A DNA stretch of 6,045 bases from a bacterium (lineage in GTDB: Bacteria > Cyanobacteriota > Vampirovibrionia > Gastranaerophilales > Gastranaerophilaceae): the NCBI GenBank assembly GCA_024408905.1, contig JAKSUP010000087.1:1-6045 (forward strand), read 5' to 3'. The notes beneath the pieces were generated by a model, which saw only the letters and a list, made by a program, of their open reading frames with translations, was not told the DNA's origin and made no database searches. Of the stretch, positions 1-5,353 are shown piece after piece (the stretch's first letter is position 1; each line of letters begins with the position of its first letter). The position numbers were made by a program, and so were the translations under genes.

Positions 1-34
1 GTTGTAAACAACAATAATACAAAAATTTTTTTTA

Positions 35-967
35 TCATAAAAGAGAAATTTCCAACCCTTCGTTTGACATAACTGCATTATCATCAGCATATTCTTCAGC
101 CAACAAATCCAACTTTTCATCATCATAACAAGGGTCATAATGGAAATATACAACTTTCTTTGCTTCTACTTGTTTCTTACAATCCAATGCCATTTCAAAA
201 GTTGAATGTCCAAAACCTTGTTTTGGAACATATATACTCAAATAATCTTCTGTTGAATACTGTGCATCATGTATTAATAAGTCACAACCTTTTGCAAATT
301 TAACAAGTTTTTTATCTCCACCGGGGTAACTTTCTTTGTCTGATGCATAAACAAGAGTCTTGCCTTTATATGCAAACTTGTAGACAAAAACTCCGTTTTG
401 AGGATGTGCATAGGACTTATAACATGTTACAACAACATCATCTTCATCAAATTCGTCGCCTTTTAGGTCATTAACTCTGACTACTGTCGGCAAATCTTCA
501 TTCTTTTTGAAAATAATATAGTTAGTTTCATTCAAGTCAACAATTTTTAAATCAGCTGCAATATCACCCAAATCAAGTGGAAATGATTTTGTGAATAATA
601 ATTTTGAAAGTTCTTCTTCTAATGTTTCGTTATAATTTACTCCACCTAACAAAGCCATTCTGGTTGAAGAAAGATGAGATGGTTTAAAAAACGGAAATCC
701 CTGTATGTGATCCAAATGGATATGACTCAATAATATTGAACATCTAATTGGAGTCCTGTCAGAAAGCGTAGTCCCTGACTCGATGTATTTTTGCATAAGC
801 TCATTACCAAGACTAATGATTCCCGTTCCGGCATCAATTATAATTAAATGCCCACCAACATTAATTTCCACACAGGCAGTATTACCACCATATTTAAGAA
901 AATTGCCATCCGGCACCGGATAACTGCCTCTTACACCTCTAAACTTAACTCTAAATTCATCAGCCAT
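35..967 (-). CDS. MBL-fold metallo-hydrolase, cytoplasmic
   Basis: This 310-residue protein is a metallo-beta-lactamase-fold hydrolase. Seen: an N-terminal VRGSYPVP...YGGNT stretch (residues 12-30), IIDAGTG (43-49), and the metal-binding H-x-H-x-D-H motif at H82, H84, D86 and H87, followed by GFPFF. Further candidate ligands are H188, D210 (ASD), D234 (HDAQ), H254 (GHST) and H276 (FHYDP). The order and spacing match a stand-alone hydrolase group found in cyanobacteria, archaea and deltaproteobacteria (TaR3-like, by recollection) and related to class II cyclic-nucleotide phosphodiesterases and RNase Z. All metal ligands look intact, so it is probably active; the substrate cannot be read from sequence. 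There is no signal peptide. It is second in a minus-strand pair: its SD sequence AAGGA (complement of 978-982), 10 bases before ATG, lies in the last codons of the preceding phosphoesterase gene, which suggests translational coupling. Confidence 0.9.
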   Translation of the reverse strand: MADEFRVKFRGVRGSYPVPDGNFLKYGGNTACVEINVGGHLIIIDAGTGIISLGNELMQKYIESGTTLSDRTPIRCSILLSHIHLDHIQGFPFFKPSHLSSTRMALLGGVNYNETLEEELSKLLFTKSFPLDLGDIAADLKIVDLNETNYIIFKKNEDLPTVVRVNDLKGDEFDEDDVVVTCYKSYAHPQNGVFVYKFAYKGKTLVYASDKESYPGGDKKLVKFAKGCDLLIHDAQYSTEDYLSIYVPKQGFGHSTFEMALDCKKQVEAKKVVYFHYDPCYDDEKLDLLAEEYADDNAVMSNEGLEISLL

Positions 968-973
968 ATTCTA

Positions 974-1966
974 TCATTCCTTATTTTTTAATATTTCTAT
1001 TGTAGCATTTCTGTCTGACTCGTCACCATATAAAGATTCTGTGCCAAAAAGTCGCATTTTAGAGCGAGATTGAATGTCTTTAAGGTTTGTTTCCTTTAAA
1101 AATATATCAATTTTTACTCGCTTTTTATTTGAATTTATATTAACTACTCTATATGCGTTAGGATATGTAACTAAAGAAGGACAAGAAATATAAACGACAT
1201 TATCTTGTTGGTTTATTCTTGTACAATGATAATGACCTTGCAAAACAACAATGGTGTTTTTATACGACCTTAATAATTTTTTAACCTCATATTCATTATT
1301 CAGCCTGTGATTAGGACTTGAATACGGTTCATTTATCGGAACGTGAGTGCAAATGATAATAACATCATCCGTATGATTATCTAATTCTTCTTTTAGCCAA
1401 GCCATTTCTTCTTCGCTATATTCACCATTACTGGTCAGGCGAGTATCAATTATAGAATCTAAACATAAGACCCTGTAACCACGCTTAGGAGTAAAAGCAT
1501 AATATATTTTATCGGAATTCATGTTTTTATTATTTTCATTTAAAATCTGTCTAAATCTCTTTTTCGTCAATGGCCCGTCAATTGCAATATCATGGTTACC
1601 ATTAATTGCATACCAAGGTGATTTGATTTTTTTTGCATGTGATATAAATTTTGTTAACTCGGATTCAATGGGTTTATTTACTAAATCTCCTGTAAAAATT
1701 ACAAAATCATAAGGGCCGGACGTATTTAATTGAAAAACAACGTCATCAAGAATTTCTGCTGATTTTTTTAGAAATTTGTAGGATGTGTTTTCTTCAAAAG
1801 TAGAGAAATGAGAATCGCTAATTTGGGCAAACCTTAAATTATTATTAGCTGCCGTACAAACTTGTGAACTTATTAAGCAAGCAAAAATAATGGTTAAGAC
1901 CAAATTTAAAAATTTTTGAAAAAAAGATTCTTTCTTTTCTTTTTTAGATGTATTTTTTTTACTCAT
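974..1966 (-). CDS. Exported calcineurin-like metallophosphoesterase (CpdA/Icc-type)
   Basis: The 330-residue product carries the full set of metallophosphoesterase motifs: D51-x-H53 (ISDSH), G93-D94 (FTGD), G123-N-H-D126, H208 (CTHVP) and G244-H-Y-H247. This layout is that of class III phosphodiesterases such as CpdA/Icc, which hydrolyse cyclic nucleotides or other phosphodiesters; the true substrate is unknown. Unlike cytoplasmic CpdA it begins with a lysine-rich segment (residues 1-18) and a hydrophobic stretch (about 19-35), ending near CTAA (37-40), a plausible signal peptidase I site. The domain is therefore probably periplasmic, or membrane-tethered if uncleaved. The cysteine at 30 is not in a proper lipobox. 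The tail beyond residue 275 is lysine-rich and hydrophilic. A weak SD-like GAAGAG lies about 7 bases before ATG. It is the first gene of a pair with the MBL-fold hydrolase, 6 bases apart. Confidence 0.9.
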   Translation of the reverse strand: MSKKNTSKKEKKESFFQKFLNLVLTIIFACLISSQVCTAANNNLRFAQISDSHFSTFEENTSYKFLKKSAEILDDVVFQLNTSGPYDFVIFTGDLVNKPIESELTKFISHAKKIKSPWYAINGNHDIAIDGPLTKKRFRQILNENNKNMNSDKIYYAFTPKRGYRVLCLDSIIDTRLTSNGEYSEEEMAWLKEELDNHTDDVIIICTHVPINEPYSSPNHRLNNEYEVKKLLRSYKNTIVVLQGHYHCTRINQQDNVVYISCPSLVTYPNAYRVVNINSNKKRVKIDIFLKETNLKDIQSRSKMRLFGTESLYGDESDRNATIEILKNKE

Positions 1967-2039
1967 AAATTTCTCTTCAGATTATATATATAATAATCTA
2001 TTAAAGAAAAAAAATCTACTTTTTAGTAAGAAGATTAGC
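1967..2039. promoter_or_regulatory. AT-rich divergent intergenic region with a 7-bp inverted repeat
   Basis: This lies between the divergent phosphoesterase and ligase genes. AGATTAT (1979-1985) and ATAATCT (1993-1999) form an inverted repeat with a 7-base spacer. On the minus strand there are -10-like hexamers TATAAT (complement of 1981-1986) and TATTAT (complement of 1990-1995), but neither has a convincing -35. The first would leave a leader of only about 8 bases. The minus-strand promoter is presumably here but I cannot fix it. The repeat could be an operator or simply AT-rich chance. Confidence 0.3.
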
Positions 2040-2068
2040 TTGTTAAAAAGTTACATTAGTGGTAGCAT
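2040..2068 (+). promoter_or_regulatory. Predicted sigma-70-type promoter for the GshB-like gene
   Basis: A -35 hexamer TTGTTA (2040-2045) is followed by a 17-base spacer and a -10 hexamer TAGCAT (2063-2068). The TGG immediately before the -10 gives an extended -10 element. The start of transcription would fall near 2075, leaving a short leader with AGAGG (2078-2082), 6 bases before the ATG. Both hexamers match consensus at 4 of 6 positions, so the call is moderate. Confidence 0.4.
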
Positions 2069-2088
2069 CTGTGATATAGAGGTTTTAT

Positions 2089-3042
2089 ATGAAAAAAATA
2101 CTTTTTGTAATTGACAAATTAGAGTTAAAATATTTCGAATTTAACAAGCTTGTTACAAATTTTTGGTTAATTAAAGAATTTTTAAATAACAAATGCGACG
2201 TATGGATTACAATAAACCCAAATTTACATTTAAGGGATGATGTAGCATACGCAACTTGTTTTGAAAGTTATACCGATGGTAGTAATATTTTTTACAAAAA
2301 CATAGAACAAGAAATTGTTATCGATAGCTTTGATATTGTTATGTTCCGTCCGGATCCACCTGTTGATATAGATTACATAAATGCGACATATATTTTTGAT
2401 TTTGTAACTAAGCCACAAATTATAAATTCTCCAAAGGCAATAAGAAACTTTAACGAAAAGTTACACAGTTTATATTTTTCAGAATACATGACACCATCAA
2501 TTGTGACAAGTTCAATGAAAGAAATTGAAAAATTTCTTTCTGTTCACAAACAAATAGTCTTAAAACCACTTAATCAATGTTTCGGTTCCGGCGTAATGTT
2601 TTTGTACGAAGGCGATCCAAATACACATACAATAATTAACACCGTGACCAATAACGAAAAAACTATTGCCATGGTGCAGAAATATATTCCGGAAGTAACA
2701 AAAGGAGATATTAGAGTTCTTACATTAGGCGATAAAATATTGCCATATTGCATTAAAAAATTACCTGGAAAAGATGATTTTAAATTTAATACACACAATG
2801 ACAATTTTGTTGTGAAGTCAGAATTTACAGAAAGTGATTTACAATTCTTCACACCAATTGCAAAAAGACTTAATGACATGGGAATTGTGATGGCAGGTTT
2901 GGATGTTATTGGCAAAAACATAATAGAAATCAACGTTACAAGTCCTTGTTATTTTATTAAAGAAATAAATAGTGCATACAATATTCACTTAGAAAAAGAA
3001 ATAACCAACTACCTATTGACTCCAAACTTGTTATCCTTATAA
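2089..3042 (+). CDS. gshB: Glutathione synthetase-like ATP-grasp ligase
   Basis: This is the same length (317 residues) and shares the architecture of bacterial GshB, which ligates glycine to gamma-glutamylcysteine using ATP. Recognisable blocks are MFRPDPP (85-91), INATYIFD (97-104), the FNEKL segment (121-125), VLKPL with K159, EGDPN (174-178), DIRVL with R209, and the metal-binding end GLDVIG...EINVTSP with D272, E280 and N282. Two usually conserved parts differ. The glycine loop after KPL reads NQCFGSGVM instead of a DGMGG-type loop. The R-G-N-x-x-x-G-G segment is replaced around residues 226-241 by a lysine-, asparagine- and aspartate-rich stretch. It is therefore either a divergent glutathione synthetase or a relative with altered substrate. 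No gamma-glutamylcysteine synthetase gene is in the window. It has its own promoter and SD, and appears monocistronic. Confidence 0.82.
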   Translation: MKKILFVIDKLELKYFEFNKLVTNFWLIKEFLNNKCDVWITINPNLHLRDDVAYATCFESYTDGSNIFYKNIEQEIVIDSFDIVMFRPDPPVDIDYINATYIFDFVTKPQIINSPKAIRNFNEKLHSLYFSEYMTPSIVTSSMKEIEKFLSVHKQIVLKPLNQCFGSGVMFLYEGDPNTHTIINTVTNNEKTIAMVQKYIPEVTKGDIRVLTLGDKILPYCIKKLPGKDDFKFNTHNDNFVVKSEFTESDLQFFTPIAKRLNDMGIVMAGLDVIGKNIIEINVTSPCYFIKEINSAYNIHLEKEITNYLLTPNLLSL

Positions 3043-3056
3043 AAATATTGTATAAT
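3028..3056 (+). promoter_or_regulatory. Predicted strong promoter of the TPR-fliW-csrA-TPR unit
   Basis: TTGTTA (3028-3033), a 17-base spacer and a perfect TATAAT (3051-3056) form a good sigma-70-type promoter. The -35 lies inside the last codons of the GshB-like gene. The start of transcription would be near 3063, giving a leader of about 65 bases before the ATG at 3128. That placement argues against using the in-frame ATG at 3065. No terminator separates it from the upstream gene, so some read-through is possible. Confidence 0.6.
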
Positions 3057-3127
3057 TCGATTATATGACGTATGCCTTGTTTAATTGCATGGTGTATATT
3101 GATATAAGAAGAAAAAAGAAGGGCGCT

Positions 3128-3883
3128 ATGAAAAAGAAATTATTATCTCTGTTAAGCATTTTAATATTAACATCAGCTGTTTCTGTTGCTTTTGCAAAAA
3201 CTAATGTATCATCAGAATTAGCAGGTGCTATAAAGCTGTACAAAGCCGGAAATTATTCCCAATGCTATACAACATTAGAATCTGTAATTAGAAAAGACAA
3301 TTCGAATGCTTTGGCATATTATTATTTGGCAATAACATCAGTACAATTAGGCAGAAAAGATGATGCAATCGCTAATTATGATAAAGCAATCGCATTAGCA
3401 ACTCCCGGTGGGAACATCTCTGCTTATGCTACAAAAGGAAAAATTTGTCTTGAAGAACCGGACAAATGCAGTGAAGCTGTATTCCAAGACGAATATGAAG
3501 AATTTATTAAAACACGTAATTTTAACGGATTGTCAGACAAAGTGAGAAGCGATTATGAAAGATTAAAAATTGAAAATATGATGAGAGAAATTAATCGTCA
3601 TGATGATATCGCACCACAAAAATTTAAGGAATTTAAAGACTTTTCAAGTATGAATAATACAGAAGATGCCGTTCCTACAAATGATGAGATAGTTGCTGCA
3701 CTAAGAACACTGCAAAGAGCAGGCTTAACAAATATTCTTAACAACAATTACGGACAAGATTTTTCAATGCTTATGGATTCACAAAATGATTCAAGAGCAA
3801 TATTGAATATGCTGGGTTCCAAAAATCTTAGTCCTGAAGTTATTCAATCAATGTTAACAAATAGTATGTCACTAGGATTTTAG
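3128..3883 (+). CDS. Exported tetratricopeptide-repeat protein
   Basis: The 251-residue product starts with a clear signal peptide: MKKK, a hydrophobic core (residues 5-19), then AFA (21-23), a signal peptidase I site. The mature part has two TPR-like units at about 29-61 and 62-95; the second is the clearer one, with YYYLAITSVQLGRKDDAIANY (63-83) in it. The rest is helical and hydrophilic, with cysteines at 107 and 114 and a glutamine-, asparagine- and serine-rich end. TPRs bind partner proteins; no partner can be named. I chose this start because AAGGG (3119-3123) precedes it by 4 bases, the signal peptide then sits at the N-terminus, and the predicted promoter overlaps the alternative start at 3065. 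It leads a four-gene unit with fliW 11 bases downstream, so a cell-envelope or flagellum-related role is conceivable but unproven. Confidence 0.83.
   Translation: MKKKLLSLLSILILTSAVSVAFAKTNVSSELAGAIKLYKAGNYSQCYTTLESVIRKDNSNALAYYYLAITSVQLGRKDDAIANYDKAIALATPGGNISAYATKGKICLEEPDKCSEAVFQDEYEEFIKTRNFNGLSDKVRSDYERLKIENMMREINRHDDIAPQKFKEFKDFSSMNNTEDAVPTNDEIVAALRTLQRAGLTNILNNNYGQDFSMLMDSQNDSRAILNMLGSKNLSPEVIQSMLTNSMSLGF
3871..3878 (+). promoter_or_regulatory. Weak candidate CsrA site before fliW
   Basis: ACTAGGAT matches the ACARGGAU core of the CsrA consensus with one mismatch. It lies in the last codons of the TPR gene, 16 bases before the fliW ATG. It does not cover the fliW ribosome-binding site (AAAGA, 3885-3889), so its effect, if any, would be indirect. 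A single GGA site like this can occur by chance. Confidence 0.2.
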
Positions 3884-3894
3884 AAAGAATACAA

Positions 3895-4326
3895 ATGAAA
3901 ATACAAACAATTAGATTTGGAGAAATTGAAATAGAAGAAGAACGTGTTTTTGAATTTGTTCTTCCGATTATTGGTTTTAACGAACAGTCAAAATATGTTA
4001 TAGTGGACTTAAATAAAGATAACTTTTTTAAATGGCTGCAATCTACGGAAGATCCTTCTTTAGCATTTCCGATAGTATCTTTGTTCAGTTTGGGACTTAA
4101 TTATTCAATAGATTTGAATGATGATATTGTAGAAAAATTAAAAATTGAAAATGTTGAAAGTCTTTTGGTTATGAATATTGCTTCAATACCACAAAATAAT
4201 CCTCAAAAGACAACAGTTAATCTATTAGCTCCAATTATTATAAACTTGGATAAAAAAGTTGCAGGACAAGTAATATTGTCAGGCTCAGGTTATGACACAA
4301 GCTTTCCACTATTTAAAAAGGATTAA
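3895..4326 (+). CDS. fliW: Flagellar assembly factor FliW
   Basis: FliW binds flagellin in the cytoplasm and antagonises CsrA, linking flagellin translation to filament assembly. The 143-residue length is typical. Recognisable segments are an N-terminal beta strand region with FGEIEIEEERVFEF (8-21), the family's G-[IL]-x-GF-type turn here as LPIIGF (23-28), FFKWLQSTEDPSLAFPIV (44-61), and the hallmark TVNLLAPIIIN (107-117) near the C-terminus. No catalytic residues are expected, since this is a small beta-barrel binding protein. The start follows a weak AAAGA ribosome-binding site 5 bases upstream. It ends 8 bases before csrA, the usual fliW-csrA order known from Bacillus and other groups that regulate CsrA by protein antagonism. 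Flagellin and other flagellar genes are not in the window. Confidence 0.96.
   Translation: MKIQTIRFGEIEIEEERVFEFVLPIIGFNEQSKYVIVDLNKDNFFKWLQSTEDPSLAFPIVSLFSLGLNYSIDLNDDIVEKLKIENVESLLVMNIASIPQNNPQKTTVNLLAPIIINLDKKVAGQVILSGSGYDTSFPLFKKD
4318..4323 (+). promoter_or_regulatory. Ribosome-binding site of csrA, GGA-containing
   Basis: AAGGAT overlaps the end of fliW and is the only good SD sequence before csrA. It sits 12 bases from the ATG, a long spacing that may mean modest initiation or coupling to fliW translation. Its GGA is also the minimum CsrA recognition element, so autoregulation is possible, but the flanks (AAAAAGGATTA) fit the full consensus only partly. Confidence 0.35.
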
Positions 4327-4334
4327 GTTACGCA

Positions 4335-4682
4335 ATGTTAGTAGTATCTAGAAAAAACGGACAAAAAATAATGATTAACGACAATATTGTAGTAACTATT
4401 GTCGAAGTAAAAAATGGTCAATGCAAAATCGCTATTGAGGCAGATAAAGATGTTAAAATATATCGAGAAGAAATTTACTATCAAGTAAAATTGGCAAACT
4501 TGGTTGGTAAAGATGCAAATACTAACGCTGTTGATTCTGTATCTGATTTGCTGAAGAATAAAGAATTCAAAATCAATGATAAAGTTGAAAAAAATGCTAA
4601 TGATAAGGATGTTATTGTAGATAACAACAATGAAAAAAGTAAGTCTATAATAATAAGAAAAGACAACAGCAAACAAGGATAA
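4335..4682 (+). CDS. csrA: Carbon storage regulator CsrA with a long C-terminal tail
   Basis: CsrA is a small dimeric protein that binds GGA motifs in mRNA leaders and usually blocks ribosome access. Residues 1-57 form a complete CsrA domain: MLVVSR at the start (R6 kept), strands through VTIVEV, and VKIYREEIYYQ, which places R44 of the YREEI motif at its canonical position. The usual A-P turn is changed to IEADKDV (34-40). Typical CsrA proteins have about 60-75 residues. This one has 115, because a hydrophilic tail rich in lysine, asparagine and aspartate follows from about residue 58 to 115. The tail has no domain I recognise and looks disordered, apart from a possible short helix around SVSDLLKN (68-75) and a strand-like SIIIRK (104-109). 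It is downstream of fliW by 8 bases and 1 base before a TPR gene. Confidence 0.95.
   Translation: MLVVSRKNGQKIMINDNIVVTIVEVKNGQCKIAIEADKDVKIYREEIYYQVKLANLVGKDANTNAVDSVSDLLKNKEFKINDKVEKNANDKDVIVDNNNEKSKSIIIRKDNSKQG
4605..4612 (+). promoter_or_regulatory. Candidate CsrA site inside the csrA tail region
   Basis: AAGGATGT matches the 3' eight positions of the CsrA consensus (ARGGAUGU), although the base two before the first A is T where the consensus has C. It is within the coding part for the extra C-terminal tail, 70 bases upstream of the equivalent GGA at the next gene's ribosome-binding site. A dimeric CsrA could in principle bridge the two. It may equally be just lysine-aspartate-valine codons. 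Confidence 0.25.
4673..4680 (+). promoter_or_regulatory. Predicted CsrA site on the ribosome-binding site of the downstream TPR gene
   Basis: ACAAGGAT is a full match to the ACARGGAU core of the CsrA consensus and contains the SD sequence AAGGA, 4 bases from the ATG at 4684. Binding here would block translation of the gene directly after csrA. The same ten bases, ACAAGGATAA, recur on the ribosome-binding site at 5337-5346. The match is seen directly; the binding is inference from known CsrA specificity. Confidence 0.45.
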
Positions 4683-4683
4683 G

Positions 4684-5235
4684 ATGTATTTTTTCGAAGG
4701 AAAAGAAGAGCCCAAGTTCAGAGCAAAAAGTGTAGAACACGCATATTTAGCTATACTTAGTGATGATTTAATTACTGCAAAAAAAATATTTGAGTCAAAT
4801 GATTCTCCAAGAAATAATTGGGGCCAGACTCTCGTACAAGTTTTAAACGGTAGACTGCTTAGGGTTCCGACTTATTTTGAATTGAGAAATTTTTTAGAAA
4901 TTGATTTAGACTATCTTATAAAAAATGAAAAAGTTGAATATACACAGTTGCTGCTTGGTGCATCAGACATATTCATAAGATATAATCAAGAGGTTTATAA
5001 ATATATTGGCAGAGTATTGTTCTCTGATAGATATTTCAACTTAGCAAAAGAGTATTTTGATAAATCTAAATCTGTTATGTACAATGATGCAGAATTGCAT
5101 TTTTTACTTGCAGAATTTTATATAAACAACAGAGAATATAATAATGCTCTTCAAAGCATAGATGCTTGTTTAAAAATATTCCCTTCATATTTCCCGGCTA
5201 TAAAATTAAGAAATCAGATTTCAAAATTCATATAA
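4684..5235 (+). CDS. Cytoplasmic tetratricopeptide-repeat protein
   Basis: The 183-residue product has no signal peptide or membrane segment. It is predicted to be almost entirely helical. The C-terminal half holds two TPR-like units: about 104-134, containing YFNLAKEYFDKSKS, and about 135-170, containing LLAEFYINNREYNNALQSI followed by the F-P-x-Y end common in TPRs. The N-terminal half (15-100) is helical and may hold degenerate repeats, such as AYLAILSDDLITAKKIFES (20-38). I do not recognise a named family. The start is fixed by AAGGA 4 bases upstream, and it begins 1 base after the csrA stop, so translation is probably coupled. Its position suggests a scaffold or chaperone-like role linked to FliW-CsrA output, perhaps flagellar, but the sequence does not prove that. 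Confidence 0.83.
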   Translation: MYFFEGKEEPKFRAKSVEHAYLAILSDDLITAKKIFESNDSPRNNWGQTLVQVLNGRLLRVPTYFELRNFLEIDLDYLIKNEKVEYTQLLLGASDIFIRYNQEVYKYIGRVLFSDRYFNLAKEYFDKSKSVMYNDAELHFLLAEFYINNREYNNALQSIDACLKIFPSYFPAIKLRNQISKFI

Positions 5236-5240
5236 TTTCA

Positions 5241-5269
5241 TTGATGTTATTCAAAAAATTTAGTATAAT
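5241..5269 (+). promoter_or_regulatory. Predicted promoter of the coiled-coil gene
   Basis: TTGATG (5241-5246), a 17-base spacer and a perfect TATAAT (5264-5269) make a good sigma-70-type promoter just after the upstream TPR gene. The expected transcript start is near 5276, which is also the A of an in-frame ATG. The message is therefore either leaderless from 5276 or carries a leader of about 78 bases up to the ATG at 5354. Confidence 0.55.
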
Positions 5270-5318
5270 TCTTATATGGATAAAAATTTATCTGATAAAT
5301 TTGAAACAACCAGAACCA

Positions 5319-5344
5319 ATCCTTTCAACAATGACAACAAGGAT
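5319..5344 (+). promoter_or_regulatory. Leader hairpin covering the ribosome-binding site, with a CsrA-type motif
   Basis: ATCCTT (5319-5324) is the exact reverse complement of AAGGAT (5339-5344), so a 6-bp stem with a 14-base loop can hide the SD sequence of the start at 5354. The same arm belongs to ACAAGGAT (5337-5344), a full match to the core of the CsrA consensus. A second GGA lies at the predicted transcript start (5278-5280), about 60 bases upstream. The stem is short and AT-flanked, so its stability is uncertain. Confidence 0.35.
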
Positions 5345-5353
5345 AACTTTTTT

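Noticed and set aside
1..34. GTTGT-AA-ACAAC inverted repeat followed by A- and T-runs, a possible terminator for the minus-strand pair.
   Set aside because: The stem is only 4-5 bp, is cut by the window edge and is not directly followed by a T-run on either strand in the right order.
1877..1966. Possible lipoprotein signal in the phosphoesterase N-terminus (cysteine 30).
   Set aside because: The preceding residues I-F-A do not fit a lipobox, and hydrophobic residues continue after the cysteine. A signal peptidase I site near residue 39 fits better.
2574..2933. A 119-codon open frame on the minus strand inside the GshB-like gene.
   Set aside because: It lies wholly within a gene with clear family motifs, and its own translation shows no domain.
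3066..3096. Weak stem between TATGCC and GGTGTA in the leader of the TPR unit, considered as a riboswitch.
   Set aside because: It has six pairs including two G-U, with no surrounding conserved architecture. The 65-base leader is too simple for a known riboswitch.
3065..3127. In-frame upstream ATG that would add 21 residues to the exported TPR protein.
   Set aside because: It lies about 2 bases after the predicted transcript start and has no SD. It would also bury a textbook signal peptide behind an implausible extension.
4338..4715. A 125-codon open frame on the minus strand opposite csrA.
   Set aside because: Its translation is phenylalanine- and tyrosine-rich and low in information, as expected for the antisense of an AT-rich lysine/asparagine gene. 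The plus-strand csrA is certain.
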